Below are positions 1 through 6,729 of a stretch of 10,928 nucleotides of DNA, in pieces. Position 1 is the first letter of the stretch. Each line of letters starts with the position of its first letter. The notes beneath the pieces were generated by a model. That model was not told where the DNA came from. It made no database searches and saw only the letters and a program-made list of their open reading frames with translations. The position numbers and the translations under genes are program-made. This DNA is from CAYSCW01 sp964429795 (GTDB taxonomy: Bacteria > Acidobacteriota > Aminicenantia > Aminicenantales > Aminicenantaceae), in contig CAYSCW010000055.1 of assembly GCA_964429795.1 (NCBI GenBank), positions 1-10,928 of the forward strand, written 5' to 3'.

Positions 1-55
1 TATGGCAGGTCAAAATGCACCTTATTGCTCTGTCCAAAATTTGGGGAGAGGTTCA
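1..55. repeat. Left copy of a 55-bp inverted repeat found at both ends of the window
   Basis: Read 5'->3', positions 1-55 equal the reverse complement of 10827-10881 with one mismatch (G at 9 against C). The match stops at position 56 on the inner side. On the outer side it reaches the window edge, so the full repeat may be longer. It contains an imperfect palindrome (28-50) and a short open frame from 2 that begins MAGQNAPYCSVQNLGRGS. The right copy encodes the same peptide except Ala at residue 3. Nature unknown: it could be the end of a mobile element, a dispersed repeat or a shared leader. Confidence 0.9.
28..50 (+). promoter_or_regulatory. Imperfect palindrome/hairpin containing the ribosome binding site of the Tat-protein gene
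   Basis: Arms CTCTGTCCAAA (28-38) and TTTGGGGAGAG (40-50) flank a single central A. The pairs are CTCT/AGAG and CCAAA/TTTGG, with one G-G mismatch and one T-G wobble. The purine-rich 3' arm GGGGAGAG (43-50) is also the best Shine-Dalgarno sequence for the ATG at 57 (six bases between). If transcribed, the fold would cover that site. The same palindrome occurs in the right repeat copy (10832-10854), where no ATG follows, so a regulatory role is only a possibility. Confidence 0.4.
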
Positions 56-56
56 T

Positions 57-1028
57 ATGTCTGGAAAAAAGAATGACAATAAACTTGAAAGTAGAGCCAG
101 AAGAGAATTCTTAAAAGTAGCTTGGAAAATTGGTAAATATGCTGCTTTATCCTCAATCCCAATAATAAATAGCACTATTCATTCAGGCTGCGACAGAAAA
201 ACAACATTCGAACCAGATGAACCAGAACCACCAGTACAGGTAAACCTACAATTCGATGTTTACAACCACACACAAGGACTACAAACCAGCTTCACAAAAA
301 ACAATGTCACAAGCGAAACTTCAGTTATCTTAAACATAGCTGACATAATGAGGGATTACGGAGTAAAAGGAGTAGACCTTGAAAGAATAGCAATAAGGCA
401 AGAAAACTTCGGAAGCCTAATAGCTTTCAGCAGAAATGGAGAAGCCAACTTCACAGCACCAAGACAAAACACCGACTATGATATATTCCTAATGAACACC
501 AGTGGCATAACCAAAAGCGAGCATTATCAAAAGATTGATGACTGGGTTGATAGAGGCGAAGGAATCCTAGGAGTCCCACGAGATGCAACATGGCACAGAG
601 AAGACAGAGATAATAAAACAGGACCACCAGGACCAATAAACTCAGCAACCCAACAACTACATGATGCACTGCAATACCCCTGGTATAACTATGGAAGCCT
701 TAGTAAAGTTAGCAGTGGTGGTAACTTTGGAGTTGGTTATGCAGAATGGGAAGATAAGTATGCATGGCATTCAGGTACCTGGGCTGGTGTTAACCCTGAT
801 AGAGTTGAGTTTTATATAGGAAGACTCCGGCTTTTCATTTCAGAAATATTTGAGCTTATTACTAGCACAAATAACCTTGCTAATGAACTCAACACATACA
901 CCTTAATAACCAATTCTGATGGCACTCTTAACCAGATAGGCAAGGAATTATTTGCTTATGTATATGTAAAAGATGAGAAAACAGCCAGCTCAAGCTCAAA
1001 GTTCAGATTCTCAATAGGATTCAAATAA
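57..1028 (+). CDS. Tat-exported protein of unknown function, possibly lipid-anchored
   Basis: A 323-residue protein read from ATG 57. An in-frame ATG at 15 lies inside the repeat and lacks a ribosome site, whereas GGGGAGAG stands six bases before 57. Residues 14-20 are ARREFLK, a clear twin-arginine export motif. A weakly hydrophobic stretch follows (about 27-40), then Cys45 in IHSGC, a poor but possible lipidation site. A Pro/Glu-rich linker (52-60) leads to a mature part of unknown fold, rich in aromatic residues around 208-260 (YPWYNYG, YAEWEDKYAWHSG). I recognise no family. Codon use is odd: up to about residue 212 third positions favour A and C, after that T. This suggests a recombined gene. 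It stands alone, directly after the inverted repeat. Export by Tat is fairly certain; function is unknown. Confidence 0.85.
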   Translation: MSGKKNDNKLESRARREFLKVAWKIGKYAALSSIPIINSTIHSGCDRKTTFEPDEPEPPVQVNLQFDVYNHTQGLQTSFTKNNVTSETSVILNIADIMRDYGVKGVDLERIAIRQENFGSLIAFSRNGEANFTAPRQNTDYDIFLMNTSGITKSEHYQKIDDWVDRGEGILGVPRDATWHREDRDNKTGPPGPINSATQQLHDALQYPWYNYGSLSKVSSGGNFGVGYAEWEDKYAWHSGTWAGVNPDRVEFYIGRLRLFISEIFELITSTNNLANELNTYTLITNSDGTLNQIGKELFAYVYVKDEKTASSSSKFRFSIGFK

Positions 1029-1043
1029 AAAACCTAGAATCAA

Positions 1044-1085
1044 AAGTTGGGAATGAGAAAAGTTGGGAATGTGAAGTTGGGAATG
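1044..1085. repeat. Short tandem repeat, three copies of AAGTTGGGAATG
   Basis: The 12-mer AAGTTGGGAATG occurs exactly at 1044-1055, 1060-1071 and 1074-1085, with spacers of 4 and 2 bases. It ends where the 257-bp repeat copy A begins. A related series, TTGGGATG at 3244, 3262 and 3275, stands before copy B, so the short units appear to belong with the long repeat. It is too irregular and too short for a CRISPR array. Confidence 0.8.
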
Positions 1086-1341
1086 TAGTCGGGCTTTGCT
1101 AACTGATTGATTTTATTAAGATAAACAGTGAAAAATTACTAATAATTGACCTTAAAGGCTTAATTCTGGGGATGAAATTGCACATTTAAGAATTATGTAA
1201 ATAGAATTTTGTCTTAAAATGGGAGATTTCTTAAAGTAATGATTTTGCCCCTGAAAAAGCTTCTTTAAGGGTAAAAATAATAGAAAATTTAGGCTTAACT
1301 TTATATATATCAGCAAGTTACTGTAGCGCGCCCTCAATTTC
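1085..1341. repeat. 257-bp dispersed direct repeat, copy A
   Basis: Aligns without gaps to 3298-3554, with about 33 differences in 257 positions by hand count (about 87% identity). Both copies are AT-rich. Near the ends they carry the imperfect inverted pair GGGCTnnnnTAACT / AGTTAnnnnAGCnC, which recalls a MITE. No transposase is encoded. An open frame on the - strand of this copy is not kept in copy B, so the element looks non-coding. With 1029-1084 and 1342-1438 it fills the 410-bp gap between the Tat-protein gene and the hydrolase gene. Confidence 0.88.
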
Positions 1342-1377
1342 AATTAGCCCGCAATTTCAATCCCTCCCTCAATTTCA
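1331..1377. repeat. Short repeated tail, (CCC)TCAATTTCA units
   Basis: CCCTCAATTTCA occurs at 1331-1342 and again at 1366-1377, with a partial unit (GCAATTTCAA, 1351-1360) between. The spacer AGCCCGC (1346-1352) resembles the right terminus of the 257-bp repeat, as if the element's end had been duplicated. Copy B has only one such unit. From here to 1438 I see nothing else, apart from a short GC stem (CCCTC/GAGGG) without a T-tract. Confidence 0.6.
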
Positions 1378-1438
1378 GTGGATCGAGGGGAAAGCTCAGT
1401 TTTGCGTTTCGTGTTGCAATATTTTTGCTCAGATATTT

Positions 1439-2329
1439 CTACTTTAACTTTGATTGATTAATAAATTCCTGGATGCTTTCTTCAAGCAGACGGTTGAACT
1501 CCTCAGGATTATCCCACATAACAAGATGTGCTGCGTCCGGGATGATCTTGGCCTGAAATGAAGGGACATACTTCTTGAAGGCTTCCACATTTGTCGGTTC
1601 CATATTCGAATTAATTGAAGTAATAGGAACCTGGACCTTTTTAAGCGACTCGATACGATCTTCATTATACCATCGAAGAAGATCATCAAGCGATTCTTTC
1701 CAACCAATTCTGGAAGTATTCTTATGAGAAGACAACATAGAGAGAACTCGTTCATACGATGCCTCAGGATTCATTTTGTAGAAACCACCACCTACCAATT
1801 TCTCGTTGGTCGGATTGGTTACTACATCCCATAAAACGCTATCCATATAAGCAAGCATCTCGGGTGAATAAGTCATTTCCACATTTTGTAAAATATCTAC
1901 CAGCACCAATCCGATAATATTTTTGGGAGATGTCTTTGCAGTTTCAATGATATTATACGCACCCGAACAGAAACCAACAAGCACGACCTGCTTAAGGTTT
2001 AGCTTCTTAATAACAGCAGCAACATCCTCACCAAATGATGCCATCGTCCAGTTTGTACGGTTGTATCCGGATTCTCCAAACCCGGCAAGGTCGACAGCGA
2101 TGACTCTGTATTTTTTTGAAAAGTGAGCCATTTGTGCGTCCCAGACACTCCTGTTATTAGACCAACCGTGGACAAAAATGATTGCAGGCTTACCCTTTCC
2201 TTGCTGATCGAAACTGATTTTGACTCCATCGGATGAAATGGCAACATTATCAGCTTCATTTTTGCAGCCATACCAAAATAGGATTAATGAAATAACGCAG
2301 CAGCATAAAATTAAATTCTTTAGTTTCAT
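1439..2329 (-). CDS. Secreted/membrane-anchored alpha/beta-hydrolase with Cys at the nucleophile position
   Basis: A 296-residue protein of the alpha/beta-hydrolase fold (Abhydrolase_1 type). The start is supported by AGGAGG eight bases upstream. Residues 1-22 form a signal ending WYGC, a weak lipobox, so the enzyme probably acts in the envelope. Visible landmarks are the oxyanion-loop FVHGW (52-56), VDLAGFGESG (79-88), the nucleophile elbow GFCSG (119-123) and catalytic His268 in DAAHLVMW. The elbow normally reads G-x-S-x-G; here the third residue is Cys121 (codon TGT), as in dienelactone hydrolase. The usual acid after strand 7 is not obvious (SINSNMEP, 238-245). Asp145 at the end of strand 6 (GLVLVD) could serve instead. 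Substrate unknown. It lies 129 bp downstream of the small secreted protein on the same strand and may be cotranscribed with it. Confidence 0.9.
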   Translation of the reverse strand: MKLKNLILCCCVISLILFWYGCKNEADNVAISSDGVKISFDQQGKGKPAIIFVHGWSNNRSVWDAQMAHFSKKYRVIAVDLAGFGESGYNRTNWTMASFGEDVAAVIKKLNLKQVVLVGFCSGAYNIIETAKTSPKNIIGLVLVDILQNVEMTYSPEMLAYMDSVLWDVVTNPTNEKLVGGGFYKMNPEASYERVLSMLSSHKNTSRIGWKESLDDLLRWYNEDRIESLKKVQVPITSINSNMEPTNVEAFKKYVPSFQAKIIPDAAHLVMWDNPEEFNRLLEESIQEFINQSKLK

Positions 2330-2458
2330 CTGACACCTCCTAAACCTTATTAATCAAGGTTCATCGCAATAATGAATACCTGGTAAGATAAGATAATTGG
2401 TAAGGAGTAATATAGATTTTAATAAGAAATACTGTGTAAAGCCTTCGTTTGCGACTCA

Positions 2459-2899
2459 TTACTCTTCATATTTTATTTTGAATCTTATCTTGTAAAAGGG
2501 ACATATCATTGAGTGTTTGCCTGTTTCAAATATTATATAGGCTATTTTCAGTGCTGGATTTTTTTTCATTTTAAAACGGGCGTTTTCAGGAATATCTGGA
2601 TCCAAATTAAGTAAGGTTAAATCGCTCTGGTTTTCATACATTACTCTCTCACCACCAGGAATAAGGCAAACAGTCTTATTCTTTTTTTTAAACTTGAGAT
2701 AAAACGCATTTTGTCCATGCTTTATAAACTCAAGGTCATATTTGCCCTTTTCAACTACGGTATCTTCATGTTTCAGGTTAACAGGGATTTCTACTCCTTC
2801 GAATTCGCCGAGTGTCTGCATCTGGGCTTTGGCTGGGCAGAAGAGTATCAGAATCAGTAAGATACCTAAAATGTTTGCCGCGATTTTTTTAATCAACAT
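2459..2899 (-). CDS. Small secreted protein of unknown function
   Basis: A 146-residue protein with a typical Sec signal peptide: MLIKK, a hydrophobic core 7-20, and probable cleavage after AKA (23-25). The start is backed by AAAGGAGGG nine bases upstream. The mature part is about 120 residues, Lys-rich and beta-like, with alternating hydrophobic residues (YDLEFIKHG, AFYLKFKKKNK, YKIRFKIKYEE). Its plan, 'value set by a default, then strands to the end', resembles small periplasmic proteins often seen in Acidobacteria-like genomes, but I cannot name a family. It lies upstream of the hydrolase gene with no terminator visible in the 129-bp gap, so an operon is possible. No good promoter could be picked upstream. 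Confidence 0.8.
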   Translation of the reverse strand: MLIKKIAANILGILLILILFCPAKAQMQTLGEFEGVEIPVNLKHEDTVVEKGKYDLEFIKHGQNAFYLKFKKKNKTVCLIPGGERVMYENQSDLTLLNLDPDIPENARFKMKKNPALKIAYIIFETGKHSMICPFYKIRFKIKYEE

Positions 2900-3162
2900 G
2901 AAATCGCCCTCCTTTCACCAAAATCTCTAAAAATAAGATATCGACAAATAAGCAAATATATGACTTTGGCTTCCAGTATTCTTTTGCTTTCTTTATTTTT
3001 ATCTTAAATATAAGGGCCATGTCAACACTTTTAACTTTTTTTATCGAATCTAAAACAAAAAATAAATTTCTAAATTTTAATTCAAAAAATTTAAAAGCGT
3101 AGACCTGCTCTTATACTTGTTGTCATTCTTTTACCAAGTTAGCTAAAGGGATAACAGTAGCT
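2900..3162. other. AT-rich intergenic region, no gene seen
   Basis: This stretch separates the - strand secreted-protein gene from the + strand zinc-ribbon remnant. It is AT-rich with long A and T runs (about 2990-3095). Apart from the ribosome site of the 2899 gene and a weak + strand promoter candidate (3090-3117), I see no coding frame, hairpin or repeat in it. Confidence 0.6.
3090..3117 (+). promoter_or_regulatory. Weak sigma-70-like promoter candidate before the zinc-ribbon remnant
   Basis: TTTAAA (3090-3095) and TATACT (3112-3117) are 16 bases apart, and transcription would begin about 40 bases before the ATG at 3163. The -10 is good and the -35 poor. In such AT-rich DNA this can arise by chance. 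Confidence 0.3.
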
Positions 3163-3294
3163 ATGAAATGTCTTAAATGTCATTTTGATAATCCTGATAC
3201 TTCCTGGTTCTGCGCAGAGTGTGGAACCCAATTAATTCCTACTTTGGGATGTAGCTTTGCGTTGGGATGTTGCATTGGGATGCTAATGCATTGA
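3163..3294 (+). pseudogene. N-terminal fragment of a zinc-ribbon protein gene, cut by repeat DNA
   Basis: An open frame of 43 codons. Residues 1-26 (start MKCLKCHFDNPD, then WFCAECGTQLIP) form a complete zinc ribbon with Cys3, Cys6, Cys17 and Cys20 in two CxxC pairs. Such ribbons commonly open longer bacterial signalling proteins, for example Ser/Thr kinases or tetratricopeptide-repeat proteins. Here the ribbon is followed by only 17 residues (TLGCSFALGCCIGMLMH), encoded by the TTGGGATG tandem units, and a stop at 3292-3294. The 257-bp repeat begins four bases later. A possible but distant ribosome site (AAAGGG, 3145-3150) precedes the ATG. I read this as the 5' stub of a gene whose remainder was lost or displaced when the repeat arrived. 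A genuine 43-residue zinc-ribbon peptide is the alternative. Confidence 0.6.
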
Positions 3295-3298
3295 GGTG
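3244..3298. repeat. Short irregular tandem repeat of TTGGGATG
   Basis: TTGGGATG occurs at 3244-3251, 3262-3269 and 3275-3282, with a degenerate unit TTGAGGTG at 3291-3298 that runs into the 257-bp repeat. It is the counterpart of the AAGTTGGGAATG series before copy A. It supplies the last codons of the zinc-ribbon fragment. Confidence 0.6.
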
Positions 3299-3554
3299 TA
3301 GCCGGGCTTTGCTAACTGATTGATTCTATTAATATAAACAGGGGGAAATAACTAAAAATTGGGCTCAAAGGCTTAATTTTGGGAATGAAATTGTATGTTT
3401 AAGAATTTTGTAGATAGAATTTTGTCTTGCAATGGGAGATTTTTTAAAGTAATGGTTTTGCTCCTGAAAAAGCTATTTTAAAGGTAAAAATAATATAACA
3501 TTTTAGCTTAGCTTTATATATATCAGCAAGTTACCGTAGCCCGCCCTCAATTTC
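3298..3554. repeat. 257-bp dispersed direct repeat, copy B
   Basis: Same length and orientation as copy A (1085-1341), about 87% identical without gaps. Its ends carry GGGCTTTGCTAACT (3304-3317) and AGTTACCGTAGCCC (3529-3542). As an inverted pair these match at 10 of 14 positions (GGGCT and TAACT). I see no target-site duplication. The divergence between copies means they are not a recent duplication. Positions 3555-3689 after it hold nothing I can name. Confidence 0.88.
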
Positions 3555-3689
3555 TACACTTTCTTTGCTCTTACTAAAAAATAGACTAACAATCATCAAA
3601 CCCAAAAGAGATATAAACATGATAATGTCAAATCAGACTGGAAAACAGGTTGGTACTTGATTTTTTAAGACTCTCCGGCTTACGCCAAC

Positions 3690-6332
3690 TCACTCATGCT
3701 TCAGGCTGTCAACAGGATTGGCTCTTGCGGCTCTCAAGGTCTGCAGGCTGACCGTGAGCAGAGCTACAGCCAGGCCTAGCGCGGCGGAGAGAAGGAATAT
3801 CCATATCTCGATGTCGGCCCGGTAGGCGAACTTTTGGAGCCATACCTGCATGGCGAAATAGGCTATGGGCCAGGCGATGAGGTTGGCGGCTGCAATGCAC
3901 TTAAGGAATTCCTGGTTGAGGAGCGCCACGATGCCGGCTGTTGACGAACCCAGGACCTTGCGGATCCCGATCTCCTTGGTCCTCTGTTCAGCAATAAAGG
4001 AAACAAGACCGAAAAGGCCCAGACAGGCGATGAATACTGCCAGGGCTGTAAAGGACTGAAAGATTTTCCCCAGTCTCGCTTCACTATTGTACAGATTGTG
4101 GAATTCCTCATCCAGAAACCGGTACTCGAAGGGATAGCCCAGGTTCATCTCCTCCCAGGTCTTTTCCAGAGAGGCCAGAGTGGCAGATACGTTGTTGGAC
4201 CGGATCTTCACATACATGCGCCTCAGCCACCCGGGAAACATTTTAAATACCAAGGGCTCTATCTTTTGGTGAAGAGTCTGGAAATGGGCATCCTTCATGA
4301 CGCCAATGATCTGTCCGTCGATATTCCAGAATCCGAACCTCCTTCCCACCGCGGGTTTTTCAAGCCCCATTCGTCTTACGGCTTCTTCATTGACGATGAA
4401 AGCAGTTTCAGGATCGGTGGAGTATTTCCTCGAAAAGCTTCGGCCTTCAACCAGGGGGATTTTGAAAGTCTCAATGTAATCATAATCCACAAAGTCAGCC
4501 TTGATCTCCATTTTTGCCTCAGGGGGCCTGCCTTCCCACGTTGGGGTTCCAGGGCTACCTTGGATATCAGTGGGAAGCGTCATAGAGGCCGTGACGTGGA
4601 GGACATCGGGATTTTGCAGAAACCGTTCGCGGATAGATCCGTACTTGTCATGGAGTTCGCTGTGGATACTCAAATAAATGATGTGCTCCCGGTTAAAGCC
4701 CAGATCTATGTTTTTCATGTAGGAGAGCTGGCGGGAGATTATGAGCGTTCCAATGATGAGAAAAACAGAAAGCGAAAACTGGAAAATAACCAGCACCTTC
4801 CTGAAGAGAGGATTGGCCCCGGATGTGCGCATGGTCCCTTTGAGGACCCGGACAGGCTTGAAGGAGGACAGGAAAAGAGCCGGGTAGATGCCGGAAGAAA
4901 TTCCTGTCAGAAGAGACAGGCTGATAAATCCGAGCAAGAGGGTGGGATTGTTCCGCCAGGCTGATGTAAGTTGTTTTCCCGAGAGGTTGTTAAACAGCGG
5001 AAGAAGAAACTCCAGGAGAAAAAGGGCGCTCACCAGGGCGAAAAGGGCCATCAGAATGGACTCGCCGAAAAACTGGCGAATAAGCTGCGGCCGCCCTGCT
5101 CCCACCACTTTCCTCAGCCCGACTTCCCTGGCCCGGTTGGCAGAGCGGGCGGTGGTGAGATTCATGAAATTGACGCAGGCGATGAGCAAGACGAAAACAG
5201 CAAGGGCGCTGAAGATCCAGAAGTACTTAATATCGCCCCGGTTGCGGAGATCGTGACCCAGGTTGGAAAAAAGATGGATGTCGGTCAGAGGCTGGAGAGC
5301 CAGTTCATCTGTGTCTTCCTCGGCATATTTTGTGAGGTAGCCTTTGAGTTTCTGGTTGAGGTTCTCGGAGGAGGCGGATTGCTCCAGCATCACATATGTG
5401 CCAAAGGAATTGAATCCCCAGTTATCCCTGTTGTCCTCCCCGATTGATTCCTTAAGGAGGATTTCAAAGGGGGATAGGAGGTCAAATTCCAGGCTTGAGT
5501 TAAGCGATTCATTGTGGATGACTCCGGTGACTATGATGTCGAAAGAGTTGTTAACTGTCAGCATTTTTCCGACAGGATCTTCCTCTCCAAAGTATTTGGC
5601 CGCAGTTTTTTCCGTGAGGACGACAGAGTAGGGATTTAAGAAGACGGTTTCCGAGTCGCCCTTTATCAGCGGAAAGGAAAACATGTCGAAAAAATCAGGG
5701 TCGGCATGCATAAACCTCGTCTCGTTGAAACTCTTATCTTTATAGGTGACGAGCTGTTTACGCCAGTAGCCGAACCGGGTGGCTTTGACGATTTCAGGAA
5801 AATCCTTTTTAAGGGCCGCGGCCATGGGTGGTGGTGTTAAGACGCTGGTGGAGTTCTTCTGTGTGGCGGATTCGTTGCGGTATACCCGGTAGATCCGGCC
5901 GGCGTTGGTGTTGAAACGATCGAAGCTCCATTCATCCGCCACCCAGAGAACAATCAGCATGCAGACGGTAAGGCCTATGGCCAGGCCGGAGATATTGATA
6001 AGGGAGTAACCTTTTTGGCGGCGGATCGCGCGCAGGGCTGTCTTTATGTAATTCCAGACCAGGGCGGGCATGAAGCGGCCGGGGCGAAGGGGGGAGCGGC
6101 GGTTGAGCATGACGAGCCGGTTTTTGTTGTATTCAGCGGCAATGCTTTCAGCTGTTCCCACTTGGTCAACAGCCTGGCGGAAGGCATCATCTTCCGTAAG
6201 CCCCGCTTGTCTCCGGGCATTGTAGGTGTCGCGAAGGTGGAGCTCGATGTCTGCAACGAGCCCGTCTTCGAACACTTCATACTTTTGTAAGCTTTTTTTC
6301 CATTTTCTGATTTCTTTTTCCAGATCGAACAT
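3690..6332 (-). CDS. FtsX/MacB-type ABC permease, duplicated, with N-terminal prefix domain (ADOP-like)
   Basis: An 880-residue inner-membrane protein, one longer if read from the adjoining ATG at 6335. 6332 is preferred because AGGAGG is then four bases away rather than one. Order: a soluble helical prefix domain (about 1-75), first membrane helix (about 112-133), periplasmic MacB-type core, and an FtsX block of three helices starting near FWIFSALAVFVLLIACVNF and ending in the cytoplasmic motif AREVGLRKVVGA. A further helix follows (VLVIFQFSLSVFLIIG), then a second periplasmic core and a second FtsX block with the matching motif TKEIGIRKVLGS. Both halves therefore carry the E-[VI]-G-[LI]-R-K-V motif of this permease fold. 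No ATPase gene is nearby, as is usual for the acidobacterial duplicated orphan permeases. The prefix domain and the partner PadR gene 17 bases upstream also fit. Transported substrate unknown. Confidence 0.92.
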   Translation of the reverse strand: MFDLEKEIRKWKKSLQKYEVFEDGLVADIELHLRDTYNARRQAGLTEDDAFRQAVDQVGTAESIAAEYNKNRLVMLNRRSPLRPGRFMPALVWNYIKTALRAIRRQKGYSLINISGLAIGLTVCMLIVLWVADEWSFDRFNTNAGRIYRVYRNESATQKNSTSVLTPPPMAAALKKDFPEIVKATRFGYWRKQLVTYKDKSFNETRFMHADPDFFDMFSFPLIKGDSETVFLNPYSVVLTEKTAAKYFGEEDPVGKMLTVNNSFDIIVTGVIHNESLNSSLEFDLLSPFEILLKESIGEDNRDNWGFNSFGTYVMLEQSASSENLNQKLKGYLTKYAEEDTDELALQPLTDIHLFSNLGHDLRNRGDIKYFWIFSALAVFVLLIACVNFMNLTTARSANRAREVGLRKVVGAGRPQLIRQFFGESILMALFALVSALFLLEFLLPLFNNLSGKQLTSAWRNNPTLLLGFISLSLLTGISSGIYPALFLSSFKPVRVLKGTMRTSGANPLFRKVLVIFQFSLSVFLIIGTLIISRQLSYMKNIDLGFNREHIIYLSIHSELHDKYGSIRERFLQNPDVLHVTASMTLPTDIQGSPGTPTWEGRPPEAKMEIKADFVDYDYIETFKIPLVEGRSFSRKYSTDPETAFIVNEEAVRRMGLEKPAVGRRFGFWNIDGQIIGVMKDAHFQTLHQKIEPLVFKMFPGWLRRMYVKIRSNNVSATLASLEKTWEEMNLGYPFEYRFLDEEFHNLYNSEARLGKIFQSFTALAVFIACLGLFGLVSFIAEQRTKEIGIRKVLGSSTAGIVALLNQEFLKCIAAANLIAWPIAYFAMQVWLQKFAYRADIEIWIFLLSAALGLAVALLTVSLQTLRAARANPVDSLKHE

Positions 6333-6349
6333 CATTCCTCCTGCTGGTT

Positions 6350-6688
6350 TTAATCCTCGGCCGGAATCGGCTTTGTAAGCCGGACTAATGCCTGCCAGAC
6401 ATTCCGCCAGCTTACAAGTTCTGATGCCAGTTCCTTACGACCCTTCTCGGTGATGGTATAGTAGCGTCGGGGCCGGCTTTCTCCAGAGAGTTTCCATTTA
6501 GAAGTGACCAGGCCGTCCATTTCCATTCTCTGTAAGACTGGATAAAGCATCCCGTCCGTCCATTGAAGATGCCCTCCTGAAATGTCTTTGACTTTCTGGA
6601 TTATGCTGTAGCCGTAATCCTCTCCTCTAGAGAGAATTGCCAGAATGATGGGCCTTGTTGATGCAGCCATCAATGTTTTCGATATCAT
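6350..6688 (-). CDS. PadR-family transcriptional regulator
   Basis: A 112-residue winged-helix regulator of the PadR type (PF03551 by family knowledge). It has the hallmark order: PIILAILSRGEDYGYSIIQKV (helices 1-2), DGMLYPVLQRMEMDGLV (recognition helix), wing with SRPRRYYTITEKGRKEL, then a short C-terminal dimer helix. I chose ATG 6688 (MISKTL), with GAGG six bases ahead, over ATG 6700 (MRHTMISK), which has no clear ribosome site. It is the first gene of a two-gene operon: the stop lies about 17 bases before the permease start and holds that gene's AGGAGG. It most likely represses its own operon and responds to a ligand or membrane stress, but this is inference. The small acidobacterial PadR type is typically paired with such orphan permeases. 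Confidence 0.93.
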   Translation of the reverse strand: MISKTLMAASTRPIILAILSRGEDYGYSIIQKVKDISGGHLQWTDGMLYPVLQRMEMDGLVTSKWKLSGESRPRRYYTITEKGRKELASELVSWRNVWQALVRLTKPIPAED

Positions 6689-6708
6689 TGTGTGCCTCAT
6701 TCTCGAAG

Positions 6709-6729
6709 ATACATTCGCAATCTATGTAT
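6709..6729. promoter_or_regulatory. Possible PadR operator: ATACAT-N9-ATGTAT inverted repeat
   Basis: A perfect 6-bp inverted repeat separated by nine bases lies 21 bases before the PadR start at 6688. It overlaps a plausible - strand promoter (TTCATT, then TACATA at about 16 bases). PadR proteins often bind ATGT/ACAT dyads beside their own gene. The half-site order here (ACAT outside-in) differs from the classic ATGT-N8-ACAT, so the assignment is tentative. Confidence 0.35.

Noticed and set aside
1..1028. Diversity-generating retroelement with template and variable repeats
   Set aside because: No reverse transcriptase is present. The two 55-bp copies differ by a single G/C change rather than at adenines, and they lie at the gene's 5' side rather than in its 3' end.
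1152..1343. A 63-codon - strand frame within repeat copy A
   Set aside because: In copy B the same frame has TAG in place of the ATG and an in-frame TAA after about 18 codons, so the repeat is not under selection to code for it.
1044..1377. Possible CRISPR array from the short repeats
   Set aside because: Units are 8-12 bases with spacers of 2-25 bases and no cas genes, unlike the 23-40-base repeats and similar spacers of an array.
3658..3689. Intrinsic terminator after the permease gene
   Set aside because: Only a three-base-pair GGC/GCC stem is available and the T-rich run is too far from it.
4098..5447. Two long + strand open frames (288 and 158 codons) opposite the permease gene
   Set aside because: They lie wholly antisense to a clear permease and show no family motif. 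They are side effects of its GC-rich third positions.
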